DNA of 64,000 bases from Pseudoroseicyclus tamaricis (GTDB lineage Bacteria; Pseudomonadota; Alphaproteobacteria; Rhodobacterales; Rhodobacteraceae): contig NZ_JAAFYS010000003.1 of NCBI RefSeq assembly GCF_012070395.1, positions 1 through 64,000 on the forward strand, given 5' to 3'. The notes under the pieces are model-generated. The model ran no database searches, was not told the origin of the DNA, and worked only from the letters and a program-made list of their open reading frames with translations. Position 1 is the stretch's first letter; every line of letters begins with the position of its first letter. A program made the position numbers and the translations under genes. Below are positions 1 through 10,048 of this stretch, piece after piece.

Positions 1-58
1 GGGGGGGGGGGGGGGTGGCGGAGTTGGGAGACACAGGGGCACCGATCTCAAGCGATCC
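1..58. other. Contig edge with 15-base poly-G run
   Basis: The window opens with fifteen consecutive G residues before ordinary sequence begins. A pure G run at the very edge is typical of a dark-cycle (two-colour Illumina) artefact carried into an assembly, and is unlikely to be genomic. The remaining bases up to the stop codon of the next gene hold no visible feature. Confidence 0.6.
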
Positions 59-1744
59 CTACGCAAGCAAATCAGAGAAGGCATCAGCCACAGAATCGGC
101 TTTGTCTCGGCGGACGTCCTTCTTGTGTTGTGCAAGCAGCTTCGCGGACATTGCCCGACACCACTTCTGACTCTTCAAGTCATTTTTGTAGTCAAAGTAC
201 TCATCCTCCTCCGGCGCGATCTCCGCGTTTAGGTCGATCGCCGCGTTTACCGCCAAGCTCGAAAAGCCTCTCGCCAGTTCATCGAGCCTACCATCTTTTG
301 CGATTTCATCTAGGGACGCTAGAATTGACGCGCCATCTTTGCTATCCTTCACAATCTCTATGACTGCAAAGAACAAAAAGTACCGAGTAAGAGCATAGTT
401 CGCAAATGACTTATTCTCCAGCTCCTCTAGCGGCTCTGACATTGTTTGAAAACACTTCCAGAGTGCAATAACTCTTGCACCTGTCACGCTAGGTCGCCCG
501 AAGATCTCTGAATGCAAGTCATCCATGATCTTGTATTTCTGATGGCAGCTCCAAGGTTGCTCAAGGTCAGCCGCTAGCAGCACTAAGCCCGCGGCCTCGT
601 TTGAGATTACCTCCTTGCCTCTGTTATTCTCGCCCTGCTTTATTTCGTAAGCAATTTTTCCACCACTCACCGTATCGACCTCCGCTTTGAGGCGCTGCTG
701 CAAGTTGTGGTTCGACTTCATGTCCCTAGCTTTTATCGCATTCTGGTTATTGCTGTTTCTCGTGATTTTCTGTGAGAGGGTAATGTCACCCTTGACCTCG
801 ATAAGCTTCACTAGAATCTTCAGATCGTCGGTTATTTTCGCCCTTTCCGAAAGCAGCGATGTAAGGCTCTGCGCACCATTAACCACTACATAGTCCTGAA
901 CGGAGATGGCTTGATCATCTTCGTTGATTATTTCGCGGCATAGAACATTGATTCCATTATGGTAAAGTGGAAAGTTCACATGCTCCGCTTTTTCACGAAT
1001 GCTAGACTTGATACTTTTGTTTACCTTGGTATTTCCGAGGGAAAGGCGAACATTCTGCTCGAAGAGAGCTCCATCTGATATCCCCTCCATTTTTGTAAGA
1101 TTCAATGCCGGAGCGAGGAAGATTCGGGCAGAAGCCCCTCCCGCGTCATATTCAATTACGTCGCTGTCAGAGACGTCAAACACAAAACTATCACTGATGC
1201 CGCCGTCGACGTTAAGGTCCACATAATTGGCCGCAATCTCTTCGGAGTCATACAGATCGATAATCTCGGCCTTTTCAATATACTGATCCGCATCTTTGTT
1301 CGCTGGAACATTAGTGATAAAAACGCCCTGAACATCGTACCCAGCCGCTACTTTCTCTGAAATCTCGTTTCTCAATATTGCCTGCTTGAGGCGCTCGTTC
1401 TTGGTCTCGCCGGCGAGCTTTTCAATCTTCTCTTGGCTGCCAAATTGAACCAAAGTTCCGTAGAAATCCTTCAGCTCTGTATCCCCAAGCGTCGCTTTGT
1501 CAGTGGTTTTTGTTTTGGATTGGACAATATACACGACCTCAGAGACATCATCTACGTACACTGCATCGACGCCTTTGTCGTGCTTTGCGTCCACACAAGC
1601 GTCATCTGCCGCGAATTCGTCTAGCCTAAAGATATTCTCCAAGAACCATTTGAGGAACCTCTTAGAGAAGTCCGGCGCGCGATTGGAGTAATGCTTTTCC
1701 AACTCGTCCGAAAATTTTCCGTGTCGGAGATCAGCTGCTTTCAT
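59..1744 (-). CDS. AIPR-family protein with nuclease-like N-terminus
   Basis: A 561-residue protein of the AIPR (abortive infection phage resistance) family. The N-terminal part carries a restriction-endonuclease-like pattern: GVDA with Asp60, then IVQSK with Gln75 and Lys77, matching the D-(Q)xK core of PD-(D/E)XK/Mrr-type folds. The AIPR core follows at about residues 225-295, with FEQNVRLSLG, YHNGI and VVNGAQS. The family is linked to phage defence; cleavage of nucleic acid by this protein is inferred. Its base composition is clearly more AT-rich than the neighbouring genes, with many AAA/ATT/TTT codons, so it is probably acquired. It starts at ATG 1744 with no strong ribosome-binding site. 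It reads toward the contig edge, so any downstream partner gene is missing. Confidence 0.85.
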   Translation of the reverse strand: MKAADLRHGKFSDELEKHYSNRAPDFSKRFLKWFLENIFRLDEFAADDACVDAKHDKGVDAVYVDDVSEVVYIVQSKTKTTDKATLGDTELKDFYGTLVQFGSQEKIEKLAGETKNERLKQAILRNEISEKVAAGYDVQGVFITNVPANKDADQYIEKAEIIDLYDSEEIAANYVDLNVDGGISDSFVFDVSDSDVIEYDAGGASARIFLAPALNLTKMEGISDGALFEQNVRLSLGNTKVNKSIKSSIREKAEHVNFPLYHNGINVLCREIINEDDQAISVQDYVVVNGAQSLTSLLSERAKITDDLKILVKLIEVKGDITLSQKITRNSNNQNAIKARDMKSNHNLQQRLKAEVDTVSGGKIAYEIKQGENNRGKEVISNEAAGLVLLAADLEQPWSCHQKYKIMDDLHSEIFGRPSVTGARVIALWKCFQTMSEPLEELENKSFANYALTRYFLFFAVIEIVKDSKDGASILASLDEIAKDGRLDELARGFSSLAVNAAIDLNAEIAPEEDEYFDYKNDLKSQKWCRAMSAKLLAQHKKDVRRDKADSVADAFSDLLA

Positions 1745-1929
1745 TTCCAGTGCCCACTCAGTCAGGGGTATCTTTGTTGAACCTCCACACGATCGCCATC
1801 GATTGTCGCCTTGTCAAAAGTTATCGCTCGGTTTCGGCCGACAATTTAAACGCTGTCATCTTATTATGGCTTCTGGCGCTTGCTCCTTTGGGCACCCTGA
1901 GGGGAACCCGATGCCTGGGCGGCTTCTCC

Positions 1930-3177
1930 TCACCCCCTCTTCCCCTCCCCTGACCCGCTCAACCGCTCCATCGCCCAGCCCACGCTGAACCCGTGCAGCA
2001 GCGTCGAGAACAGGATGGCCAGCGCCACGAGCGCCCAGAGGCTCCCCTCGTCGATGAACTCCATGTGCCCGCCCGCGTAGCAGAGGTAGTAGATCGAGCC
2101 GATGCCCCGCACCCCGTAGACGGACATCACCGCCCGGTCCGCGCGCGGCACGCCGCTGCCCGCGAAGCTGATCCAGCCCGCCAGCGGGCGGATGACGAGG
2201 AGGAGGAGCACGGCGATGACGACATGCGTCCACACCAGATCCTCCAAGAGCGACGGCAGCATCAGTCCCAGCCCGACCAGCAGCACCGCGGTCAGCGCGT
2301 GCTCGATCGATTCGCTGAAGTCGTGCAGCCGGCGGTGGAAGGCGTGATCCTTCTCCACCCTCCGCAGCGTCAGCCCCATGACGGCCACGGCGATGAAGCC
2401 GTAGCCCTCCACCAGCTCCGTCGAGCCGTAGCAGAGCAGCACGCCGGCGAAGGCGACGACGCCGGAGGCCGTCTGCGCCAGCACCGCCTTGCGGGGGATG
2501 ACGAAGAGCACGTAGCCCAGCGCCCGCCCGCCCAGCCAGCCGGCGGCGGCGCCCACGGCGATGCGGTAGAGCACGTCGCGCATCAGCCACTCCATCGCCC
2601 AGGCGGAGGGGTTGAGCCCTTCCGCCGCGAGGATCAGGCCGAGGTAGACGAAGGGGAAGGCGAGCCCGTCGTTCAGCGCCGCCTCCGTCGTCAGGGCGAA
2701 GCGCACCGGGTGCTCGGTGCCTTCCTGCGGTGGCTCGACCTGCACATCGGCGGCCAGCACCGGGTCGGTCGGCGCCAGCACGGCGCCGAGGAGGACGGCG
2801 CCCGCCACCGTCATCCCGGCGATCCACACGCCGAGCAGGGCGACGGCGAAGATGGTCAGCGGCATGGTGATGGCGAGGAGCCGCGCGGTCATCCGCCACC
2901 GGCGCCACGGGCGCAGCCGGTCGAGCCGCATGCCGGCGCCGAAGAGCGCGATGATCACCGCCATCTCGCTGAGCAGCGTCCACGGCATCGGCATCACCCG
3001 CGGGTCCGGCACCGACGGCAGCCCGGGGAGGAACAGCGCGGCGCCCGCCCCGAGGAGGATCATCAGCGGCGGCGCCGTTGGCTCCCGGTTTGAGAGGAAG
3101 CGCGGCAGCCAGAAGGCGATGATGACGATGGCGCCGATCACCGCCAGCGCCACGTGATACCCGCTGAGTTCGTACAT
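1930..3177 (-). CDS. Cation:proton antiporter (NhaP/CPA1 type)
   Basis: An integral membrane antiporter of about 415 residues with some 12 hydrophobic segments and no long cytoplasmic tail. The segment GAVLAPTDPVLAADVQ at about residues 135-150 is the ion-site motif of CPA1 Na+/H+ exchangers (TDP helix), and EAALNDGLAFPFVYLG is the second conserved Asp-containing helix. It exchanges Na+ (or K+/Li+) for H+ across the inner membrane, helping pH and salt balance. I start it at ATG 3177, which has an AGAGGTG ribosome site at good spacing; an in-frame GTG at 3183 would add two residues. It is divergent from the LOV kinase gene, so the two share an upstream region. Confidence 0.9.
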   Translation of the reverse strand: MYELSGYHVALAVIGAIVIIAFWLPRFLSNREPTAPPLMILLGAGAALFLPGLPSVPDPRVMPMPWTLLSEMAVIIALFGAGMRLDRLRPWRRWRMTARLLAITMPLTIFAVALLGVWIAGMTVAGAVLLGAVLAPTDPVLAADVQVEPPQEGTEHPVRFALTTEAALNDGLAFPFVYLGLILAAEGLNPSAWAMEWLMRDVLYRIAVGAAAGWLGGRALGYVLFVIPRKAVLAQTASGVVAFAGVLLCYGSTELVEGYGFIAVAVMGLTLRRVEKDHAFHRRLHDFSESIEHALTAVLLVGLGLMLPSLLEDLVWTHVVIAVLLLLVIRPLAGWISFAGSGVPRADRAVMSVYGVRGIGSIYYLCYAGGHMEFIDEGSLWALVALAILFSTLLHGFSVGWAMERLSGSGEGKRG

Positions 3178-3365
3178 CCTCACCTCTCACTGCACTGCGA
3201 TCCCGGGCGCCGCGGCCCGCCGCTCCGCCCCCGGCAAGCCTAGCGCATGTGGCTCCCCGCTGCGCCAGCGCAAACTGGCGCGGATGCCCGACGTCGGGTC
3301 GCCCGTGCAACGCGGCGTCACTGCGGGGGCCACGCCCGGGGGCCTCTCCACCTTGCGCCTCAGGG

Positions 3366-3393
3366 TTGCGTTTTCACCCCCCCATCGCATACT
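3366..3393 (+). promoter_or_regulatory. Candidate promoter for LOV kinase
   Basis: TTGCGT, a 16-base spacer and CATACT resemble sigma-70 -35 and -10 boxes. Transcription from here would begin near 3400 and leave a leader of about 50 bases before the GTG start at 3448. That argues against the upstream ATG at 3409, which would have almost no leader. Confidence 0.35.
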
Positions 3394-3447
3394 CGGGCAT
3401 GTCTTTTCATGGGTCCCTGTTGGTGGGCCAGGTCGGGAGCGCCACAG

Positions 3448-4515
3448 GTGAGTGACCCCTTGAATTCAGTCTCCGAAGCCGTCCGGCAGGCACCCGTTTC
3501 CATCGTGATCACCGACCCTCGTGTCGAGGACAACCCGATCACCTTCGTCAACGAGGCCTTCCAGCAGTTGACCCTCTACAGCCGCGACTTCGCCATCGGC
3601 CGCAACTGCCGCTTCCTGCAGGGCGAGAAGACGGAGCCGGAGGCATTGGAGGCGCTGCGCGTCGGGATCAGCTCGGGGGAGGAATTCCAGGTCATCCTCA
3701 CCAACCACCGGGCCGACGGCACCACCTTCCGCAACCAGCTCGTCATTGCGCCGGTGCGGGACGAATCCGGGGCCATCTCCGCCTTCTTCGGCGTCCAGCG
3801 GGAGATTCAGGAGGAAGAGCCGGTCACCTCCCAGGTCGACCTGCTGCGCGAGTTGCAGCACCGGGTGAAGAACCACCTGGCGATGGTCGTCAGCATGATC
3901 CGCATGCAGGCCTCGCGGCAGGTCACCCCCGATTCGCTGCGCGCCGTGGGGCGCCGGGTCGAGGCGCTGGCGCTGCTCTACGAGGAGCTCTTCGCCGTCA
4001 GCAGCAGCGCCCGGGTGGGGGAGACGCTGTGCACCGGCGCCTATCTCAGCCGGATCGCCTCGGCCATTGCCGGGCTGGAGGGGCGCACCGCCATCCGCGT
4101 CAACATCGACTGTGACGAGGTGGAGCTGTCCGTCGACAAGGCGGCCCGGCTCGGCCTGCTCCTGTCGGAGCTGATGACCAACGCGCTGGAACATGCCTTC
4201 GAGGGGCGCGAGAGCGGCTGCGTGCGCGTGCGCTTCGAGAAGGTCAGCGGCGGTGGCGTGCGCCTGTCGGTGGAGGATGACGGTGTCGGCCTGCCGGAGG
4301 ACAGCAACTGGCCGTGGGAGGCGCCCTCACTCGAGAAGCAGCGTGACCGGGCGGAGCACGAGAGCGGCGAGCTCGACACGACGGGCCATGACGGCCGGTC
4401 GGGCGTCGGCGGCACGATCATCGTCTCGCTGACGAAGACGCTGGGCGCGACGCTCGACGTGCGGCGCCTGGAGCAGGGCACCATCGTCTGCGTCGATTTC
4501 GACGTCGACCAGTAG
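3448..4515 (+). CDS. LOV-domain blue-light sensor histidine kinase
   Basis: A soluble 355-residue photoreceptor kinase. Residues 10-120 form a LOV domain: GRNCRFLQG contains Cys54, the residue that forms the FMN adduct under blue light. LTNHRADG, FRNQL and FFGVQ supply the flavin-contacting Asn and Gln residues. A short linker leads to ELQHRVKNHL, whose His138 is the phosphoacceptor of HisKA_2/HWE-type kinases. The ATPase part follows with an N box (LSELMTNALEHAF) and VEDDGVGLP. I chose GTG 3448 because GGGAG lies eight bases upstream; in-frame ATG 3409 and codons further upstream lack a ribosome site. No response regulator is adjacent, so the kinase is an orphan. By analogy with other alphaproteobacterial LOV kinases it could feed general stress signalling; that is inference. 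Confidence 0.9.
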   Translation: MSDPLNSVSEAVRQAPVSIVITDPRVEDNPITFVNEAFQQLTLYSRDFAIGRNCRFLQGEKTEPEALEALRVGISSGEEFQVILTNHRADGTTFRNQLVIAPVRDESGAISAFFGVQREIQEEEPVTSQVDLLRELQHRVKNHLAMVVSMIRMQASRQVTPDSLRAVGRRVEALALLYEELFAVSSSARVGETLCTGAYLSRIASAIAGLEGRTAIRVNIDCDEVELSVDKAARLGLLLSELMTNALEHAFEGRESGCVRVRFEKVSGGGVRLSVEDDGVGLPEDSNWPWEAPSLEKQRDRAEHESGELDTTGHDGRSGVGGTIIVSLTKTLGATLDVRRLEQGTIVCVDFDVDQ

Positions 4516-4540
4516 CGCCGGCGCCGCCCTCCGCGCCCCT

Positions 4541-5581
4541 TCAGCCCACCGGCAGGATGAGCGTGAAGGTCGTCCCCACGCCCTCCTCGCTCTGCACCCT
4601 CAGCCGGCCGCGGTGGCGGTTGACGATGTGCTTGACGATGGCAAGGCCCAGCCCCGTCCCCCCCACCTCGCGCGAGCGGTGGGAATCGACGCGGTAGAAG
4701 CGCTCCGTCAGCCGCGGGATGTGATGGGCGGCGATACCCTCTCCCTCGTCCCTCACGAAGAGGCGCAGCCCCTCGCTGCGCAGGCTCGGCTCGGGCGCGG
4801 GGCCGGTGAGGCCGATCTCCACCACGCCGCGGGCGCCGCCGTATTTCAGCGCGTTCTCGACGAGGTTGTTGAGCACCTGCCTCAGCTGGTCGGCATCGCC
4901 GGGCACACTCGGCGCGCCCTCGGCCAGCGACAGGCGCAGCGGCACGCCGGCGGCGGACGCCTGCGGCTCGAAGGCGGCGGCCACCGATTCGGCCAGCGCT
5001 TTGAGGTCCACCGGCTGCATCGGCCGCACCCGCTCCTCCTCCTCGACGCGGGAGAGCGAGAGCAGGTCGGCCACCAGCTGCGCCATCCGCCCCGCCTCCC
5101 TTGCCATGATGGAGAGGAAGCGCTCCCGCGCCGCCGGGTCATCCTTCGCCGGGCCGCGCAGCGTCTCGACGAAACCGAGCAGCGCGGTCAGCGGCGTGCG
5201 CAGCTCGTGGCTGACATTGGCGACGAAATCGCGCCGGATCTGCCCGGCCTCCTCGACGGCGGTGATGTCCTCGAAGGAGAGCAGCACCCCCCGCCCCTCC
5301 TGCGTCTCCACGGCGGCGACCTGCACCCGCCAGGTGGCGTCGCGGCTGCCGTGCTGGGCGAGGTAGCGGCTCTGCCGGGCCTCGCCGTCGCGGAAGACCT
5401 GCTCGACGGCATCGAGCAGCACCGGCTGGCGCAGGGCGGTGATGTAATGCCGCCCCGCCCCGTCCCAGCCAAAGAGCCTGCCGGCGGCGCCATTGGCGGC
5501 CAGCACCCGTTCCGCCGGCCCGATCAGCAGGGCGGGCATCGGCAGGGCATCGAGAAGGGCAGCGGCAAAGGCACGATCCAT
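4541..5581 (-). CDS. phoR: PhoR-like sensor histidine kinase
   Basis: A 346-residue kinase. It has a PAS-like N-terminal region (about residues 1-115), the HisKA helix with phosphoacceptor His in NVSHELRTPLTAL, and a complete HATPase_c domain with N box (LVENALKYGG), DEGEGI and GGTGLGLAIVKHIV. The overall architecture matches alphaproteobacterial PhoR, the phosphate-starvation kinase, but there is no membrane anchor and no phoB, phoU or pst gene beside it, so the phosphate role is inferred. An open frame continues upstream to 6382, but that stretch is antisense to der and to repeat sequence; ATG 5581 is the first Met that begins family-like sequence. It is separated from der by about 300 bases holding a dispersed hairpin repeat. 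Confidence 0.8.
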   Translation of the reverse strand: MDRAFAAALLDALPMPALLIGPAERVLAANGAAGRLFGWDGAGRHYITALRQPVLLDAVEQVFRDGEARQSRYLAQHGSRDATWRVQVAAVETQEGRGVLLSFEDITAVEEAGQIRRDFVANVSHELRTPLTALLGFVETLRGPAKDDPAARERFLSIMAREAGRMAQLVADLLSLSRVEEEERVRPMQPVDLKALAESVAAAFEPQASAAGVPLRLSLAEGAPSVPGDADQLRQVLNNLVENALKYGGARGVVEIGLTGPAPEPSLRSEGLRLFVRDEGEGIAAHHIPRLTERFYRVDSHRSREVGGTGLGLAIVKHIVNRHRGRLRVQSEEGVGTTFTLILPVG

Positions 5582-5713
5582 GCCGCCACATAACGGCCCC
5601 CACGCGCCAACCGCAATCGCCCGCGCGCCCTGCAGTCCGCTGAAGGCAACAGCACAGACCCGTCCGCCCTCTCCGCCCACCACAACCGGGGCCACCGAGG
5701 CCCGCCTCGGCGT

Positions 5714-5790
5714 CTCGCTTTTCTCGAAATATTCCTCGGGGGGGCTGGCGCAGCCAGCGGGGGGCAGACAGCCCCCCTCCTCCACCAGCC
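5714..5790 (-). repeat. G/C-run hairpin repeat, copy 1
   Basis: Read on the minus strand, a G run, CTGTCTG, a C run, GCTGGCTGCGCCAGC and a second C run are followed by GAGGAATATTTCGAGAA. It belongs to the five-copy family described under the copy at 63738. Its AT-richer tail points toward the start of the PhoR-like kinase. The rest of the 5582-5877 gap is GC-rich and I see no gene in it. Confidence 0.7.
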
Positions 5791-5877
5791 ACCATTCCCA
5801 AGCGCCCGCCACAGCGCCCACCGGGGATCTCCCGGGCGGGCGGGCGCACGCCGCAGGCGAGGCCGCCCCGTCCGGGG

Positions 5878-7356
<1,479 letters not shown>

Positions 7357-7398
7357 GGGGCCACTCTAGCGGATGAAGAGGCCCCGATATAGCAGCCG

Positions 7399-8688
7399 TC
7401 AGCGGAAAGCCAGAAGCTCCCCGTCGGCGTTGACGACATAAAGCGTCCCGCCCGCCACCGCGGGGTGGCTCGCCGCGCCGCCCGGCAGCGCCACCTCGCC
7501 GAGGAGCGCGCCCGACACCGGGTCGAACTGGCGCAGCACCCCGCCGGAGGAGGCGACGATCAGCCGCCCTCCCGCCAGCACCGGACCGTAATGCACGAAG
7601 CGGCGGTTGCGGTTCTTGCCGTCGGAGGTGAACTGCGGCAGCCCAACGCGCCAGATGACGGAGCCGTCGGAGGCATCGAGCCGCACCAGCTCTCCCAGAT
7701 CATTGACGAGGAAGACCGAGCCGCCGGCGACTTCCACCGGGCTCGTCGCCCCTTCCGTCGCCGTCCAGAGCCGCTCGCCCGTCTGCAGCCCCAGCGCCGC
7801 GAGCCGGCCGGTTACGTTGCCGACATAGACGACATCGCCCACGATCACCGGGTCGGCGCCGATATCCACCGTCGCCACCGCCAGCGCCTCCCCGGCGCGG
7901 CCGCCGCCGACGACGCTCGACCAGCGGTTGAGCCCGCCCTGCGGGAAGAGCCCCATCACCTCGCCGGAGGGGAAGGGCATCACCAGCACGTCGCCTGAGA
8001 TGGCCGGCCCGGCGCCGCCGGCGAAGTTGGCGGCCGATTGCGTGCCCGTCCGCTGCCAGACGATGCGCCCCGACACCCGGTCGAGCGCCATGGCGAGGGA
8101 GCCGCGGGCGGAGACATAGACGAGATCGCCCGAGACCAGCGGCGCCGAGCCGCCGGGCACGCCGAGGTCCTGCCGCCATTGCACGGTGCCGGTCGCGGCA
8201 TCCATGGCGACGAGCTGGCCGAAGCCGGTCGCGGCGAAGAGCTGCCCGCCATCGGCGGCGAGCCCGCCGCCCGAGGCGTCGGAGCTGTTCTCGCCGACCG
8301 GCGTCAGGTCCCGCTGCCAGAGCGCCGCGCCGGAGGGCGCCACCGCGGTGACATGGCTGGAGACATCCATGGCGAAGACCCGCCCGCCGGAGACCACCGG
8401 ATCGGCGGTGATCCGGCGCCGGCGCGTATTGCCCTCGCCGATGTCGGTGCGGAAGGCCAGCGACAGCACACCGGGCAGCGCCGGATGCGTCAGGTCATGA
8501 GTGGCGGAGCCGCCCCGATGCGTCCACTCGGAGTTCTGCTGCACCGGCGGCAGCGCGATCGGCGCGGCGCGGCTCATCTCCACCGGCTGCGGGCGGATGT
8601 CGCTCCGCTCTCCGGGCAGGATCGTGTCCGGCGCGTCGCAGGCGGCGAGGGCGAGGAGCAGGGCGGCAGTGGCAGTCAGGCGCGACAT
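7399..8688 (-). CDS. bamB: BamB-like PQQ-repeat lipoprotein
   Basis: A 429-residue outer-membrane lipoprotein. The N-terminus is a short hydrophobic signal with the lipobox LAAC, and the body is a series of PQQ-type beta-propeller blades (repeats such as GTVQWRQDLGVPGG and DGSVIWRVGLPQF). This is the architecture of BamB, the accessory lipoprotein of the BAM complex that inserts beta-barrel proteins. I start at ATG 8688, which gives the signal peptide directly; an open frame extends ten codons further. It begins four bases after the stop of the yfgM-like gene, so the two are co-transcribed, and der follows. That gene order supports BamB over a PQQ dehydrogenase. Confidence 0.9.
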   Translation of the reverse strand: MSRLTATAALLLALAACDAPDTILPGERSDIRPQPVEMSRAAPIALPPVQQNSEWTHRGGSATHDLTHPALPGVLSLAFRTDIGEGNTRRRRITADPVVSGGRVFAMDVSSHVTAVAPSGAALWQRDLTPVGENSSDASGGGLAADGGQLFAATGFGQLVAMDAATGTVQWRQDLGVPGGSAPLVSGDLVYVSARGSLAMALDRVSGRIVWQRTGTQSAANFAGGAGPAISGDVLVMPFPSGEVMGLFPQGGLNRWSSVVGGGRAGEALAVATVDIGADPVIVGDVVYVGNVTGRLAALGLQTGERLWTATEGATSPVEVAGGSVFLVNDLGELVRLDASDGSVIWRVGLPQFTSDGKNRNRRFVHYGPVLAGGRLIVASSGGVLRQFDPVSGALLGEVALPGGAASHPAVAGGTLYVVNADGELLAFR

Positions 8689-8692
8689 GAGG

Positions 8693-9844
8693 TCAGTCCG
8701 CCTCGTCCACGGCCACATCCGCGCCGTCGGCCCCGCCGTCGGGCTCGGTCAGCAGCTCGGGCTCGCTCTCGGGGGTGATGACGATGACGTCGGTGTCAGT
8801 TTCGGCGTCCGCCTCGTCTTCAACGGGCGCCACCTCGACGGCGGACGCCTCGGCGGGCACGTCCGTTGCGGGCGCTTCGGTCACGGGCTCCTCCGTCACG
8901 GGCGCATCCTCAACCGGCGTCTCCGTCACGGTCACGTCCTCGGCCGGGGCGTCCTCAACCGGAGCTTCCTCGACAACGGTCGCGTCCGGCGCCGCATCCT
9001 CGGCGAGCGGCACGTCCGCATCGGCGGCGGGCGCCTCCTCGAGCGTGGCCTCGGTCACCGGTTCTTCCACCGGCGGCAGCTCCACGATGTCGGAGTCGTC
9101 CACGGCCGGGGCGGCCTCGTCCTCGACGATCAGCTCACCGGCCGGGGCGTCGGCGGCGAGCTCCTCGGACAGGGCCTCCCCCGCCGTCTCGGCTTCGGGG
9201 GCGCTGCCGGCGCCGAGCGCCACCAGAAGCGCGTCGATGCGGTTCTGCTGCGCCGAGGTCGCCTCGGCATCCTCGCCGATGCGGCTCAGGCGGGCGACGG
9301 CATCGTCGCGCTGGTCGTCGCGCAGCTCGGAGAGGGCGATCTGCTCCTCCGCCAGCAGGCGGAAGGGCGAGCCCGGCGTCGCCAGCCCCTCGAAGCGCTG
9401 GCGCAGCTCATGCTCCGGCAATTCGCCGACGCGCAGCATCGCCGCCTTGAAGGCGGCCAGGTCGCCGTAGGGGGCGGGCATGTCGGGGGAGGCGGCAATT
9501 GCCTCCAGCCGCGCGGCGGCCTCGTCCGGGGCATCGGCGGCCAGCTCTTCCGCCGCCGCCAGCATCTCCACCACCGCCGCGGCCGGCCCGGAGGGGGTGA
9601 GCCCTTCCAGCGCCGAGACGCGGGCGGCCGGATCCGGCTCGTCCATCGCCGTCAGCATCGCGGCGCCGAGCGCCTCCGCCTCGGCGCGGTCACGGCTAGC
9701 ACGCCATTCGTAGATCGCGGCGCCGCCGACGATCACGACCACGACAAGCGCCCCGACCCACCACCAGCGGCGGAGGGCGCGGGTCATCTGGTCGCGACGC
9801 AGCGCCTCGCTCACCTCGTCGATGAAGCTGTCCGGATTGCTCAA
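8693..9844 (-). CDS. YfgM-like membrane protein with long acidic tail
   Basis: A 383-residue protein with a short cytoplasmic N-terminus (SNPDSFIDEVSEALRR), one transmembrane helix (about residues 27-47, WWWVGALVVVVIVGG), a helical TPR-like periplasmic region resembling YfgM/Tol-Pal-associated tetratricopeptide proteins, and then about 170 residues made almost only of Glu, Asp, Ala, Val, Pro and Thr. The family start is a TTG at 9844 preceded by GGGAGTGG; no ATG begins at the conserved SNPDSF. YfgM is an ancillary subunit of the SecYEG translocon that assists exported proteins; position upstream of bamB and der supports orthology. The acidic tail is far longer than in E. coli YfgM (about 200 residues in total) and is probably disordered. 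Confidence 0.8.
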   Translation of the reverse strand: MSNPDSFIDEVSEALRRDQMTRALRRWWWVGALVVVVIVGGAAIYEWRASRDRAEAEALGAAMLTAMDEPDPAARVSALEGLTPSGPAAAVVEMLAAAEELAADAPDEAAARLEAIAASPDMPAPYGDLAAFKAAMLRVGELPEHELRQRFEGLATPGSPFRLLAEEQIALSELRDDQRDDAVARLSRIGEDAEATSAQQNRIDALLVALGAGSAPEAETAGEALSEELAADAPAGELIVEDEAAPAVDDSDIVELPPVEEPVTEATLEEAPAADADVPLAEDAAPDATVVEEAPVEDAPAEDVTVTETPVEDAPVTEEPVTEAPATDVPAEASAVEVAPVEDEADAETDTDVIVITPESEPELLTEPDGGADGADVAVDEAD

Positions 9845-9990
9845 TGCCCACTCCCATGGCGCCGGGCGCCTTTTGTTGCGCCTCCTTAGCCCGAAGGCCG
9901 GCGGGGCGGCAAGTCCGCGACTTCCGCACCGGCGGATCGGCGGCGCTCTGCTTCCGCCTCCGGCGGCGAGAGGCCGCCGACGCCGCCCGC

Positions 9991-10020
9991 TTGACATGCC
10001 TGACCTAATTACTCAGGAAT
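9991..10020 (+). promoter_or_regulatory. TTGACA box overlapping a palindrome
   Basis: A perfect TTGACA at 9991-9996 is followed at once by the inverted repeat CCTGA-N9-TCAGG (9999-10017) centred on TAATTA. The layout suits an operator placed over a promoter for the uncharacterised gene at 10049. The shape resembles IscR-type sites of Rhodobacterales, but I cannot match it to a consensus with certainty. No clear -10 box stands out. Confidence 0.35.
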
Positions 10021-10048
10021 AGCCGAGCCCGCCCAGAGGAGCCCGCCC

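Noticed and set aside
1750-1988. Short plus-strand frames between the antiporter and AIPR genes
   Set aside because: No ribosome site, no similarity, and they overlap the 3' end of the antiporter gene.
3409-3447. ATG 3409 as start of the LOV kinase
   Set aside because: No ribosome site, little room behind the candidate promoter, and the extra residues (Trp/Gly/Pro-rich) are not LOV-like.
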